Shown: positions 1-11,912 of the stretch, one piece after another | Position numbering within the stretch: the stretch's first letter is position 1 | How the letters are laid out: every line of letters starts with the position of its first letter | Origin: Atriophallophorus winterbourni | Lineage: Eukaryota; Platyhelminthes; Trematoda; Plagiorchiida; Microphallidae | Reading direction: 5' to 3' | DNA length: 64,000 nucleotides | Assembly: GCA_013407085.1 (NCBI GenBank) | Contig: JACCGJ010019629.1 | Coordinates: forward strand, 1-64,000 | Translations under genes and position numbers: made by a program | Notes under the pieces: model-generated | Seen by the model: only the letters and a program-made list of their open reading frames with translations | The model's database searches: none | What the model was told of the DNA's origin: nothing

Positions 1-1190
1 TGTGGATAGACTTTACCCGTTAAACATCAGTGCTGTCGGGAACATTCATTGATTTTCATCGCAATGCCAGTGTTTTTGTATTATATCAGATTACGTACAG
101 ATTATCTGAAAGCAACTTGTAAATACTGTTACCTTTATATTCATCGAACGTCAAATTCCGCTGCAGAAATGACCTAGAAATATTTTTTGACAAATGTACA
201 TATTACAATCTGATTGTAAAAACGTTTTGGAAATTATTGGTCATGATTAACAAGCCTTAGATATCCAAGAATGAAGTTTTTTTATTTTTTAATTTCCATT
301 TACTTATTTATTTATTTATTTATTCGCACCCGAAACCGGCAGTCTGTGACTTGTAGCGATTGTTTTCAACAGAATACTTGCGATCTGTAACAAAAGAAAT
401 TAGCCAGTTAAAACGATTACCTCATTCGAAATATGATTTAGGTTTTGATAATAGCAATTTATGAGGAACAACAGCAAAAGTGTAAGTTATGTCTAGGATA
501 CGAACTACGACTACCATTTTCTCAAAAATGGGAGTGGTAATGTAGTCTAGTATTGTAGCCGACATAAAGCGCTACATTGTTTCTTGAAAAATCCATGCTG
601 AGCGCTAAAGAAGAAACTCCGAGTTAAGTATTTAAAAACATTTATATCATGTTTCCATGTAATCTATATAGAATTGCTTGGTCGATGATTGAGCGATAAT
701 TTAAAGCAGTGTATTTCGACCCATATTTATGTCTGAATGGAAACGTTTCCATCCTAAAGTTAAGTATCCAGTAACATTGAAGTGTTTTAAAAAGGTTAAG
801 AAAAAATGTATACATCATTAGGCATGAGGCTCGATGTAGTAAGCTTGCAAACTTCAATAATGCCAGTCACAATATTGCATAGACTTTGTAGAGCGCAAAT
901 ATTCGTAAATGATCTAGTGTTATCTTTATAGGTAGAGATGTTTCAGGTAGTAGTACAATATAAGAGTTATTCTTCGCAGATTATATCAGGGTCTGTTATG
1001 TTTGTTTCCACATAATTGAAAGTTCGATCTTGGTTGGATTATTTTATTATACTTTCAATAATCTGAATAATGTTTCCGTCTTATTACAACTATTAGGCGT
1101 TTAGTTTTCTGAAGATTTCAATGTTTAGGCTGAAATAAGTTTGTAGTCAATCAATAATTCGTAGAAACGATAAACAGTGAAAATACTATG
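1..1190. other. non-coding stretch, no gene recognised
   Basis: AT-rich DNA with frequent stops on both strands. I see no conserved protein similarity and no convincing splice-flanked exon. A short TTTA-type microsatellite lies near 301-325. Nothing else is supported. Confidence 0.5.
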
Positions 1191-1199
1191 ATTGTCTAA

Positions 1200-2830
1200 G
1201 GTGAATACAGTCCACTGTATTGTTTTTCCAATGGTGGATAATGCTTATTTCTGCACAGTTGTCGATGAAGAAACGCATTTTCGTGGACCATTCATTAACG
1301 TAGAAAAAAGTTGTTTGTGCTGTTCGAGGAAGATGCCACGTTCACTGCTCCGCCTCGCGGTTTCTTTGTTCAAAAGAAGTTGATTCATAATTGCACAGTG
1401 GTGTAATGCAGTGATTTTGCACAACGATGATAGTAAAAAGAGTAATCCGTCAAAAGAACATGTGAAAATTGTTTAGGCTCATAAGAATGACGATTACGAG
1501 ATTTATTAAGAGATCGTGGTGTGTTCTGTACATGCATAGTTACGTTATGTAGCATAGATTTTAACTATTCGAAATCATTTAGAATCACTTCGCTTCAATC
1601 AACGAAAGTCGTGTGTACCACATCAGATTAGGTAATATTGTGAGATTTATCTTGAGCTTGGTCTTTAATGCGGTCTAATTGCTGGAGAATGATATTCTTA
1701 TATATTATTACTATCATTATGCGTACGTCTGTAGTCAGTCTAAGATGCAATAACCCGCAGATGATTTTATCATCTACACCTGACAAAAGGTTCTGCAGGT
1801 TTAGCTCATTAGTGAAATAATAGCGTGTTTCAGTGCATCGTACGATTATCAACAGGACCGTTTTATTTAATCGGTTACCTCTACTGTGAGTCACAGTGGA
1901 AACATATTAAAAACACTATTATAGTGAGATCATTGATCACATTTTTGTACACAATATATCATAGCATGATACAGATTAAAGATTCTACAATTTACGTTCA
2001 CAAAAAGCACATAGTTTCACAATTACCATATCATATTAAATATTTGTTCAGGAAAAGGTATAAAATAAACATGTAATGTCAACTATAGTCCAGTTGAATA
2101 CTTACCATGAGTCAATACGAATGAACGTTCCGACGTTGAAAGCGATGACAAGAGTTTCGGTGAGGGCATTCAAAAGAAAACAGACACGTACACAATAACA
2201 AATATAGGACACAGCTGATACAGGAGCTGAAAATTTGTAGTATCGCTGAGTTGCTGCGTGTATGTCGTGACTCACAGTATTCCAATAAATGTTTTAATGG
2301 ATGATTTTGGGTACTTAATATTTTGTGTGTTAGTATTACATTAATTCGAAAGCTTCTTTAAAGTGAAGTACGGAGTCTCAGTTTTGCTATCGTCCCTTGT
2401 ATGTTAGTTTCCGGAAACCACTTATGAGTTTGGTTGCACGATGGCATATTTTATCAAGCAATAATATATTCTATTTAACCACAGAGTCCAAACTTGTAAT
2501 GCGTGCTCCTTCGTTGGAATTAAGTAGGCTTTAATGATGATGGGCAACGTTCCGGGCGAGAATGTTTTGAAAATCCGTCGCAGCATACCTAGAAGCTTGA
2601 AAGCACGCTTGTAGGTGACATCACAATGCAGGCTATTCTTCAGGCTGCCACATTCGCAGACTCCAAGTTACCTTCCCGACTTGGTCCAGCTCAAAATAGT
2701 CTGTCCAAAATAATATTGGTACTAGACATGCTTCTCAACGTGTCACGGTATACAAATTGAATGCAATCACACACGATAGACTTGTCCCAAAAAAGAATAC
2801 TTGATCAGCGTGAATTGTATGTGACAACTT
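1200..2830 (-). mobile_element. Gypsy-0: degenerate relic of a CsRn1-like Ty3/Gypsy element
   Basis: Three blocks match, in the right order and orientation, the better preserved Gypsy-1 element at 12256-21435. Bases 1250-1370 resemble the protease/zinc-box junction (17560-17680). Bases 1650-1890 resemble the gag block around 20750-20900. Bases 2700-2830 resemble the LTR (compare 21215-21330, including the 'gatagacttgtccc' and 'agcgtgaat' words). Reading frames are destroyed and most of the interior is missing or unrecognisable. A 36-bp piece matching a CR1-type 3' UTR sits inside at 2082-2117. It is clearly much older than Gypsy-1. The boundaries are approximate. Confidence 0.6.
2082..2117 (-). 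repeat. isolated fragment of a CR1-like 3' UTR
   Basis: The reverse complement of this 36-bp stretch is almost identical to 61830-61865, just downstream of the last recognisable RT codons of CR1-10. No coding remnant accompanies it here, so it is either a severely 5'-truncated copy or the end of a rearranged one. Confidence 0.45.
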
Positions 2831-3068
2831 CCAGTCAATGTAGTCCATGGATAGAAAAACATGATAGCGAGTAGGGTTGTGAGTAATTACCTTCTTGGAA
2901 GCAATTAGGTTCATGTACTGTTGGTTACACAGTATCTAAAAAAGGTAACCCTCACTCATTGCCCACGACGTGAAAAATAAATTCTGCGCGGTTTCAAGGT
3001 CAACGTTGTATTTTGCTTCTTACGAATCCTTCGATTTTGTATTTATTTGATTTTCACCGCATCTCAAC

Positions 3069-4118
3069 ATGGTTATGCCTAGAAAATCTGCAAAAGTAGA
3101 TAATACAGCACCTACTTTAACGAAGATCAAATGGAATCGGTGCCTCGCTGCTCGCTCGGGTGACTCTTGTCTTGTATGCTGTAAACAGGTTGCTAATAAT
3201 ACAAAAGCTGTACAATGTGAAATATGTTTCAAATGGATGCATATTTGGTGCGGAGGAATGAAGCCAGAGACATATCGGTGGCTTCAGATTATATTATGCG
3301 ATATTATTCGGGCAGTATGTAAGATATGCCTTCCACCATCGAGTCTTAAGCACGGAGGTAGTCAGAATAAAGTCGTACCTGAATCTACTAAAGCCGGTAA
3401 AGTGCTCCATGAAGGAGACATAAATATTGACCCAACCTCAGCTGAGGACAGACACTACCTATCTGTGGAGCAAGCTTGCGTGCCATTCGTTTCCACAAAT
3501 ACAAGCCGTTTACAAAATAGTATTAGTATCGATGATACATTAAACGTGCAGAAACTCGACGTTTGCTCGTCTTCAACACCGATTGCTCAACAGTCAGGGA
3601 GGAATAAAAATTATGTAGACGTGATGTCGAAGGGTCTACCTAGTGATCCGAGCTATGCAATCTTGTCACAGCGATTTAGTAAAATAGAGGCTTAGCTAAA
3701 TGTAGTGAAATAAGTGCCTACTTCTAAAAATGCTTTTAGATCTCCAGTCTTAAAGGATCCACATTTGGATTCTCGGATGCGATGCCTTATTATGGGGAAT
3801 GCTCGCGAGCAAACCGGGAACACGGCTAAAGTACGTTTACAGCAAGAGCGTACTTTCCTACAATCCACTTTTTCAAAGCTATTTAATCAACGGGAGGATG
3901 AAGTTACCATTATTTCTGCATTCCGACTTGGTCGGAAGGAAGAGGAGGATAAACCGCGGACGCTGAAAATTGTTTCAGCTCCGAATAAGCAAGTCCAGAT
4001 GGTTCTAAGACGCGTTTATCGTCTTAAGGGTGAGCCATTCATGATACTACGTGACCTGTCTCCTGAGGATAAAATGAAAATAAAAACAGCAACCCAAGAA
4101 TTGCGAGCACGTAGATAA
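3069..4118 (+). pseudogene. CR1-1 ORF1, PHD-finger and RNA-binding region
   Basis: One frame runs from the ATG at 3069 to 4118, broken by TAG at 3693 and TAA at 3711 (about 349 codons in all). Residues 38-90 carry a PHD-like arrangement of Cys/His pairs (CLVCC, CEICFKWMHIWC, CKIC), as found in ORF1 proteins of CR1 elements. After a low-complexity Ser/Thr region, the C-terminal part (from about 3770) has a basic, RRM-like or L1-ORF1-like look (RMRCLIMGN, FRLGRKEE, RTLKIV), fitting an RNA-binding chaperone role in the retrotransposon RNP. CR1-6 (25094-26010) has the same architecture. Two in-frame stops make it non-functional. Confidence 0.65.
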
Positions 4119-4359
4119 GCTAGCGAGGTAGATCTATATATTGTAGATTTTAGGGTAGCGAGCAGCAGGCCGTACATTTGTTGGAAGCCGCCGTCAATCC
4201 TACCCCAGTTATTCATTTTGTGAACTGATTTTGAGTTCTGATTTTCAATACGAGGAGTCTTCGCAATAAACTTGACGAGGTTAGTGAAATTGTCTGTCGG
4301 CGAAAGCCAGATATGATTGATGTTACGGAATCGTAGTTAACAATGGATATATCTGATAT

Positions 4360-6147
4360 GAAGTGCAGAATGGTGCAGAATGTAAACGATCCTACGAGGA
4401 TATGCGTCGGACAAGTTCCTTCAATATTGGATTTGGTGGACACACCCAGATTTTCCGATGTTACGAATCTGACGATCTAGACCCTTATTGGTTGCAGCGA
4501 TCACGGTTTCTTATGGTTCGTTTGGAAATTCGTTCTTCAGCCGAGAATACGTACGCATTTCCGGAAAAACTACTGGAAATTAAACGCAAAGAGTCTAATC
4601 ACGTCTGCAGACTCGATTAACTGGTCACTCTCTCCATCAGCAAATGTTGATGCCTGTTGGTTGGACTTTTTGTGTAACATCAGATCGTTTGAAAATCATG
4701 TCGCATTGATAAATGGAAGATCCCCGTCTAAGGGTTTGTCGTGGTTTAATACCGTTATTCGTAAATACATTAAGGAAGAAAAGCGGGTATGGCGAAAGTT
4801 TTTTTCTAGTGAATGCACCAATGACTATGTAACCTATAAAGTTATCCGGAACAAGTTAACCTACCTCAGAAGAGAAAAAGGCAGAATTCTGAAACTCGTT
4901 TAGTGCCGAAACGCTTGTCTGAGTATATAATACGTAGATCCAAAGCTTTTCAATAAGTACCATGCTTGAGATCTTTGGAAAATTCGACTGAACATGAAGC
5001 TGAACGTTGAGCAGTTTTTCTCGCCGCTCAGTACAGTTCGATTTACACAGTGGAGACGTTTCCATTTCGTCTGCTTCTTAAGAGCAGCGCCGAAATGCTG
5101 GATATCTTGATCTTACCAAAGATGGTACAGTATTTACTTGAACGACTCGATGTACACTCAGCGACTGGCAAGGAAGATATACATATATTGCTATTAAAGG
5201 TATTGCTGAGTATCATACACAAACCACTGGCGCTAATCTTCCATTCATCCCTGAGGTGTAGTAGGTTACCTCAAGATTGGAAGTAGGGCATTGTCCGACC
5301 AATGTATGAGGGCGGTGAAACCAGGGATCCGGCTAACTACCGACCGGTAGCCCTCACTTTGGTAGTTGGGAAGACTCTGAAACGACTGCTGAAGAAATTT
5401 TAAAGATTTTCTCTTTATAACCTGTCAGCTAACAGCTGCTCAGCATGGTTTTACGCAAATACAATCATGCGCATCAAATTTCATTACTGTTCGCGATCAC
5501 TGGTGTGGTGAACATGATCTGGGCCACCCGAAAGTCACTGCCTCCATTTAATTCATTAAGGCTTTTATACGTGTTCTATTTCAACGTCTATTGTTCAAGC
5601 TCCGTGCTCGTGGTGTAAAGAGACCCGTTTTAACTTTGATCGGAGACCTTTTTTGACCCCTATACATAGGTCGAGATTAACGGAGTTGAATCACAGATTA
5701 CACCTCTAACTTCCGGGTTCCGAAAGGATCTGTTTTCGGCCCGTTACTTTGTAAAGTGTATGCTAATGACATCCCCGACTCATTAAATATGAATTGTCTA
5801 CTTTTTGCGGATGATCTGAAAGTTTTTGGCACAGTAAGCTTTTTTCCTAAGAATACAGTTTCCTAGAACGAATTGAACAAATTGCTTGATTGGACGGTAA
5901 AATGGCAGCTTCCTGTAATCCGACAGGAATGCGCTGTAATGCTTTTGGGGCCAAGCACGCCTGAAGGTGCGTACTTCCTCGGGGATCATTAACTAAAATG
6001 TGTGGATACTGAAGGTGACCTGGGTACAATTGTGATTTGGTCGCTTAAATCCAAGGAGGATACGAACAGGAAAGCTGCTGCTGCAAACCGCGCATGTTGG
6101 GCTATCAGTCGTTAGTTCTCGGTGTTAATTCACAAATGTTTCGCATT
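4360..6147 (+). pseudogene. CR1-1 ORF2 remnant: endonuclease-RT linker and reverse transcriptase
   Basis: Most of the apurinic-type endonuclease is missing or unrecognisable. Bases 4661-4903 encode the basic linker between endonuclease and RT (VWRKFFSS, YKVIRNK). Bases 5050-5400 encode the RT fingers (IHKPLALIF, then PANYRPVALT after a stop). Around 5750-5830 the catalytic FADD box is visible in LNMNCLLFADDLKVFG. The frame changes several times. The coding remnant is cut at 6147 by RTE-1 and continues at 10191 with a CR1 C-terminal segment. No activity is possible. Confidence 0.7.
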
Positions 6148-6159
6148 ATTTATTCCACA
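6148..6159. repeat. 12-bp target site duplication of RTE-1, left copy
   Basis: ATTTATTCCACA is repeated exactly at 10179-10190, on the other side of RTE-1. Removing RTE-1 plus one copy rejoins the CR1-1 coding sequence (ALFI... to YSTYVKPVLEYG). Confidence 0.9.
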
Positions 6160-6990
6160 GGTTCCAAGGATGTCAAAGCCGGGGCGGTTTTGGGGATAAG
6201 CTCCCAATTCCAAGAATGGTCCAATGGCACGCGTTTCATATAGCCTCTGACAACCAAGTCCAGCTCCTGGCCTGCACGCTTGGTCCTGTGTGACCCGGCG
6301 GAACTGCTTCTACTGACAGGAGGAAGGGCGAAGGCGGCTGACTGGCGCCTTAAAACCAGCATGCTTCGGGCTGGTAAAGCTAGTAAATCCATGAAGGCGG
6401 TTCACCTGGTGGAATGAAAACCCTAATCTTAAACCTCCTCTGCTTTCTGGCTACATTCAATCATGGAAAAGGCTTCAGGAGTCAACCTCGAGGAAAAATC
6501 CGTAGCCGGAGTCCAGTTAGGCAGTCCGAAGTTCTTTACAACTTCGCCCTGCCAACTTCTGCGACGACATCGTTGTCCAAACGTATCAGCCTAGCTGTTC
6601 CTCCGGTTCCGGCGGTGCCGTGGAGAGGGAGCACTTGCTGCATAAGCAACAGCTAGTTCTCCACTTTGAACTGCCCTGGCGTACATCACAACGCACCAAT
6701 GAAGAGGGCACTCCATTCCGCTTCCGCGGATAATAATACGGGAAGCAGCAGATACCGGTTAAAAGCTATGGCTAGATTGAAGTAAAGCTCAGCGCCTAAG
6801 GCTGCTTCCGACGGTGGAAGAGACTTTCAGGTCTTATTGGACGGCTACCGCCCGCCTCAAGCTGGGCAGCCCTCAGCCAATATGGTGTCGTCTCGCCACG
6901 GTCTGCTATCTTCATTGAGTGCATGGGGATTGGGAATCAACCGAGGAGCAGACTGTTATTTCCGCACCAGCAAAACCAACTTATAAAAAC
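6160..6990 (+). promoter_or_regulatory. RTE-1 5' UTR with block conserved in RTE-3
   Basis: The first 220 nt align well with the 5' end of RTE-3 (read on the minus strand from 36776). Shared words include AGCCGGGG, TAGCCTCTGACAACCAAG, CTCCTGGCCTGCACG, CCCGGCGGAACTGC, TACTGACAGGAG, CGAAGGCGG and TGACTGGCGCC. The protein parts of the two elements are far more divergent. An internal promoter or a structured leader is inferred, not shown. Confidence 0.6.
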
Positions 6991-6992
6991 AA

Positions 6993-9930
6993 ATGTCATT
7001 TCTGAAACTGGGAACCTGGAACGTCCGGTCCATGCTTTCTGGGTTTTATGACAACGTCTCGAATATCAGAGGTGTAAGAAAATCTACTGTGATTAACAAT
7101 GAGTTGAAGAGACTGAATGTCGACGTGGCAGCCCTAAAAGATACGCGATGTTTTGGAAAGAAAGGGGTTCTGATGAGCCCCGACTGCATGGAGTTGGGTT
7201 TGCCGTTCGAAACGACCTTCTAAAAGCAACAAAACCGTGCAGCAACGGGAGCGAACGGATTTGAACTCTAAATCTGAGGTGCACTACTGGTACTATTAAG
7301 TTGGTAAACGTTTATGCGCCGACGCTCTCTGCGACGACAGCTGAAAAAGACGCTTTTTATTACAACCTCACAACAGTCCTGAAAAACGTGCAACAAAGAA
7401 ACTGTGTAGTGGTATTGGGTGATTTTAATGCTAGAGTTGGTGCGGATTACGAATCTTGGCAAAACTGTCTCGAGCGGTTCGGTGTAGGTAAAACCAATGA
7501 AAATGGACTAGGCCTTTTAGAATTATGCACACAGTACAGTCTAAGTGTCAGTAACATTTTCTTTCAAACAAAACCATAGCATAAGGTCTCTCGGAAACAT
7601 CCTCGCTCTAAGCACTGGCACCAGCTTGATCTTATTCTTGTTAGACGCACTAATATAGGAAGCGTACTTTTCACCAGATCATATCAAAGCGCAGATTGTG
7701 ACACTGATCATTCACTGGTCTGTGCAAAACTGAATCTTTCCGACACGAGATTTCACCACACCAAATTGTCTGGTAAGCCTAGGATTGACGTCACCCACAT
7801 GTGCGAAGCTAATCTAGCTGCGCGATTTGCGAAAGCCTTCACAGCCGTGTTCAGCAAGGCAACCCCACTTGAATTGGCTTCAGAAAACTGGGAATCGATT
7901 AAAAGCTGCATATGCCGAGTCGCACTTTCCACTTTCTGTCCGAAGAAAGCTCGAACAAGCGACTGGTTCGAAGCCAAAGCTTCTGAGATGACTGCTGTTT
8001 TGGATGAGAAACGGTCAGCATTCTCGAGGTTTAAAGGTATGCCAACAAATGAAAACTTGAGACTTTTAGGAGCAGCCAGAAATAAGGTCCAACAGACTGC
8101 GAGGCGATGTGCAAATGACTACTGGACAGAAATTATCCTTAGTATCCAAAAAGCTGTGGATACTGGAAATATTCACGGCATGTATGATGGGATCAAGAGA
8201 GCCATTGGTCCAAACAAACTTGAAACGGCTCCCATTGAGTCTGTATCTGGTGACCCGATTATGTACAAAACTCAGCAGATGGAAAGATGGGTAGAGCACT
8301 TCTCCTCTCTCTACTCTAGGGACAGTACTGTTTTACCACATGTATTTGAAAATGTCGAGCGGTTGCCGACTATTGAATATCTAGATACTCCCCGTACTTT
8401 TGATGAGCTCAGTAGAGCAATCGACCGCTTAGCGAATAAAAAGGGCCCCTGGTGACGACGGAATTCCACCTGAGCTCATCAAATGCGGTAGAGCAGCATT
8501 ATTACAACCGTTTCACCATTTGCTTCTTCAGTGCTTGCAGGAGGAGTATGTCCCACAAAAGATGCGAAACACAAAGATCATCACGCTATTCAAGAATAAA
8601 GGAGATAGAGGCGACTGCAACAATTACAGAGAAATCTTCCTTCTGAATCTTGTAGGCAAATTGATTGCTGAAGTCTTACAGATTCGGCTGCAAGTTTTAG
8701 CTGATAGAATTTACTCCGTATCTCAATGTGGATTCCGCAAGTGAAGATCAACCGTTGCCATGATCTTCTCCCTGAGACAACTTCAAGAAAAGTAACGAGA
8801 ACAGCGTATGCCATTATACGCTGTTTTTATTGATTTAACGAAGGCATTCGACTACGTCAGCAGGGAGGGTCTTTTAAAATGCTTGATTTGATAGGCTGCC
8901 CCCCAAGACTGCTGAAGCTCGTTATTTCGTTCCACTCAGGCATGAAGGGCTCAGTCTATTTTAACGGTTTCATCTCAGAAGCCTTGGAAATTCGCCGAGG
9001 CGCCAAACGAGGGTGTGTTCTTGCTCCCACGCTGTTCGAGAAATTCTTTGCTCTGCTCCTGAAGCACGCTCTCAGGATGAGAACAGAAGGTATTTACTTA
9101 CGCATGCGAAGTGATGGCAAGATTTTCAACCTAAACCGGTTGAGAGCACAAACCGAACACGAAATGGGCTCATCCGTGACCTGCTGTTTGCCGACGATGC
9201 AGCCTTTATTGCTCACTCCCAAAAGCACCTGCAGTCTCTAATGGACTGTTTTTCGTTGGCATTCAAAGACTTTAGTCTAACAATAAGCATGAGCAAGACC
9301 AAAGTCCTTGGCCTAAGGACTGTATCGCCTCCCATCATCACTGTTGTACACTGTCAGCTTGAGTCAGTAGATAAATTCACATACCTTGGTTCAACCATTG
9401 CGGATAACCTCTCGCTAGACACGGAGATTGATAAGCGGATTGGCAAAGCAGCTGTTATTCTGTCCCGTTTGAACTCTCGTGTTTGGGGTAACTGCGAGCT
9501 GACTGTAAAGACCAAGATGATGGTGTACAGCGCGTACGTACAAAATGCTTTACTGTACGGCAGTAAATCCTGGACCACCCATTCAAGACACGAACGACAG
9601 CTGAATGCTTTCCATCTACGAAGCATCCGTCGTATGTTGAACATATCGTGGATGGACAAAGTAACTAATGCTGAAGTGCTTTCAAAAGCTGGTCTACAGA
9701 GCATGTTCACTCTATTGCGACAGCGCCGCCTGCGCTGGCTTGGTCATTTCTATAAAATGGAAAATGGTCGTATTCCGGAAGATATACTCTATGGTGATTT
9801 GCAACTAGAAAGTCGACCATAGGGCAGACCGCTCTTGCGGTACAAAGACGTTTGCAAAAGAGATATGATAGCTCTTGGCATTGACCCGGCGAGTTGGGAA
9901 GAACTTGCTCCTGACCGTTCACATTAGAGG
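6993..9930 (+). pseudogene. RTE-1 endonuclease-reverse transcriptase
   Basis: The apurinic-type endonuclease opens with GTWNVRSM at 7011, followed by a partly deleted middle, then VNVYAPTL near 7300 and VVLGDFNARVG near 7410. RT motifs follow: DDGIPPELIKCG (8453, after a frameshift), NKGDRGDCNNYRE, QCGFRK with a stop, FIDLTKAFD near 8826, KRGCVLAPTLF near 9005 and the catalytic FADD at about 9190. The C-terminal part includes KFTYLGSTI, LLYGSKSW and RRLRWLGHF (9241-9822). It would nick genomic DNA and prime cDNA synthesis on the target. It is broken by at least three stops (near 7221, 8742 and 8794) and frameshifts near 8450 and 9170. Confidence 0.8.
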
Positions 9931-10178
9931 CACTGTGTTAAGTGTCGTCTGCATGCTGGGGAGGAGTAGATACAGCTCTTGGCGGCTGAACGCTGATCAC
10001 ACCGCCGACGTGCAACTGACGCAATACAACCGAGTTCTGACTATCTTTGTCAGCGCTGCGGGAGAGATTGTTCCTCCCGAATCGGACTGTTTAGTCACTC
10101 AAAAAGCTGCAAAACTTGAGCATTCACGCGTTTGTTATGTACATCTATGGTCGACATCGACCGAAGGAGACCAACAAC

Positions 10179-10750
10179 ATTTATTCCACATACGTAAAAC
10201 CAGTTTTGGAATATGGTTTGCCAGCCACCTATCCACAAAGTAAGGGAGAACGTGACCTGTTGGAAAAAGTGCAAAGGCGGGCGACGAAACGAGTACAAGG
10301 ACCGAAATCAATTACTTATGTAGAGAGAGTTCAACGCCTCAACCTCATGTCGCTCGGTATACGGCGTGTGGGCTACGAGCTGCTGCTAACTCGTCGCATA
10401 TTTCTAGAAGCTTATGGTGACGAGCTGTGCGTGTTTTTCCTCTCGTGACAGACTCATGCACCCGCGGCCACGCTCTAATGCTTCAACAGCAAAGGACACT
10501 ACACCTAACACAGGGATACACACTCTCAACAAGAATTATTAACTTTTGGAATGCGTTTCCGGAAGAAGTTATTCCAGCAAGATCTGAAAACCAATTCAAG
10601 CAACTAGTGGATAATGTACTGCCTGTAATCACGGCGAAGCTGTACAACACTGAACAGGATTTTCTCAACTGAGGTTCTCCTGGACTATGTTGCTGATATA
10701 AAGAGATGCGGCTTACAAGGGCTTGGCCCTCTGTCGTCTGCCACTAAAAG
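10179..10750 (+). pseudogene. CR1-1 ORF2 C-terminal end and 3' UTR
   Basis: It begins with the second target-duplication copy. The coding part reads YSTYVKPVLEYG, LLEKVQRRATKRV, then after a frameshift TRGHALMLQQQ and NFWNAFPEEVI, ending at 10672. These are the conserved C-terminal blocks of CR1-type ORF2 (LEYC/G...VQRLATR...GTRGH...FWN.LPE). About 80 nt of 3' UTR follow before CR1-2 starts. Confidence 0.75.
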
Positions 10751-10754
10751 AATG

Positions 10755-11912
10755 TATGAAGGAAAGCCCTCTACCTAGAATTTAGTTACGCTTTAGATTC
10801 CGTATATTGCCGCCTTCTAGAGATTGAGCTTGCAGCAAAAGGAATACGAGGTAGTCTACTTGCTTGCATAAAGGCCTTCTTTACAGGTAAAACATTCCGA
10901 CTTGGGGTAGGATCTACGCTGTCGAATCAAACCGACGTAATCAGTTATGTACTACAATGGTCAGTACTTGGTCCTCTTCCATTCCTGATTTTCATCGATG
11001 ACTTGTCATCTGCATTGAAGTACCCATGCTTCATTTTCTCGGATGATGTGAAATTCATCAGATCAACTGTTGAAGATACCTTGATGCACGACCTTGAACC
11101 AGTCATAAATTGTTCATACCAGAGGGACATCCCACTTAACCTCAATAAGAGCTAACTCTGGTTGATAAGATTTCACTCCAATTGTCGGGTAATTCTCTCA
11201 ATGTTAACGCCTCACAGCGTGTTAAGTATTCAGGAGTACTAGTTAGGACTGATTTCGAATGGGACGACCAATGCGCCGCTGCAGCTCGCAAAGTGCTCTT
11301 ACGGCTGCTATCCGTGCTATCTAGCAAAAGGCATTAATTCGGCCGCATTTAGAATATTGTGTCCAGGTGTGGGGCCATTAATACAAGAAGGGCATCGTTC
11401 GGCTCGAAAGCGTTAAGCGTCTCGCAACTCGCACGATTGAGTGTCATCGAAGGAAACCTAACGTTGCACGCCTGAAGTCCCTAGATCTTCTCTTATTTAC
11501 ACGCCATCGTTTAAGAGGTGACTTAATTGAAACCTTCAAGATCTTGGAGGGGTTAGGTAGAGTTACCATGACCGACTTCTTTGCCTTAAGACCCGAGCTG
11601 GGCACCCGCGGACATTCACTCAAACTTGCTAAGGAGAGATGTAGACTGGGCTCTCGGAAAAACCTTTTCGGCCTTAATGTGGTAAATTTCTGGAACAGGT
11701 TTCCGGAAGAACTTATATCCTGCAGTTTTGTCACGAGTTTTAAGAACGGTTTGGACCGCATCTGGGCCACTCTTTTTCCTGAATTCTCCCCTAATTTCTA
11801 TGCAACATTAGGTAGTTCATCATTTTCAGCGTTGTCTGATAAGTATGTAAATGCTACAGTTCTGCTTTTTAAATACAACACTTCTTTAGCTGAGAGATCA
11901 CCGTACTGGTGA
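10755..11912 (+). pseudogene. CR1-2 RT remnant
   Basis: Readable blocks are SVLGPLPFLIFIDDL, then the catalytic box as FSDD (11038-11050, first residue changed from A to S) in CFIFSDDVKFI, DIPLNLNKS, HLEYCVQVW, and in the last frame (11544-11912) GTRGHSLKLAKER, VVNFWNRFPEEL and FPEFSP. Stops at about 11153 and several frameshifts destroy the ORF. It resembles CR1-3 and CR1-6 closely enough to be the same subfamily. Confidence 0.7.

Larger units (their letters stand above)
3060..6159 (+). mobile_element. CR1-1: CR1-like non-LTR retrotransposon, 5' part
   Basis: ORF1 remnant, endonuclease/linker remnant and RT remnant follow one another on the plus strand. The element is interrupted inside the RT C-terminal region by RTE-1 (6160-10178) and resumes at 10179. 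The interruption is marked by a perfect 12-bp duplication, ATTTATTCCACA, at 6148-6159 and 10179-10190. Numerous stops and frameshifts show long inactivity. Confidence 0.75.
6160..10178 (+). mobile_element. RTE-1: full-length RTE-like non-LTR retrotransposon inserted in CR1-1
   Basis: It starts exactly after the target duplication with GGTTCCAAGG, the same 5' terminus as RTE-3, which implies full length. It has an 830-bp 5' UTR, an endonuclease region (about 6993-7750), an RT region (about 7766-9930), a 3' UTR and a CAACAAC end next to the right duplication copy. There is no separate ORF1, as usual for RTE. Stops and frameshifts are scattered through the ORF, so it is inactive. Confidence 0.85.

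Noticed and set aside
6160..6260. HDV-like ribozyme at the RTE 5' end
   Set aside because: I tried to pair the first 5-7 bases with downstream segments; a 5-bp match exists in RTE-3 but not in RTE-1, and the double-pseudoknot could not be built. Left as a test under the leader finding.
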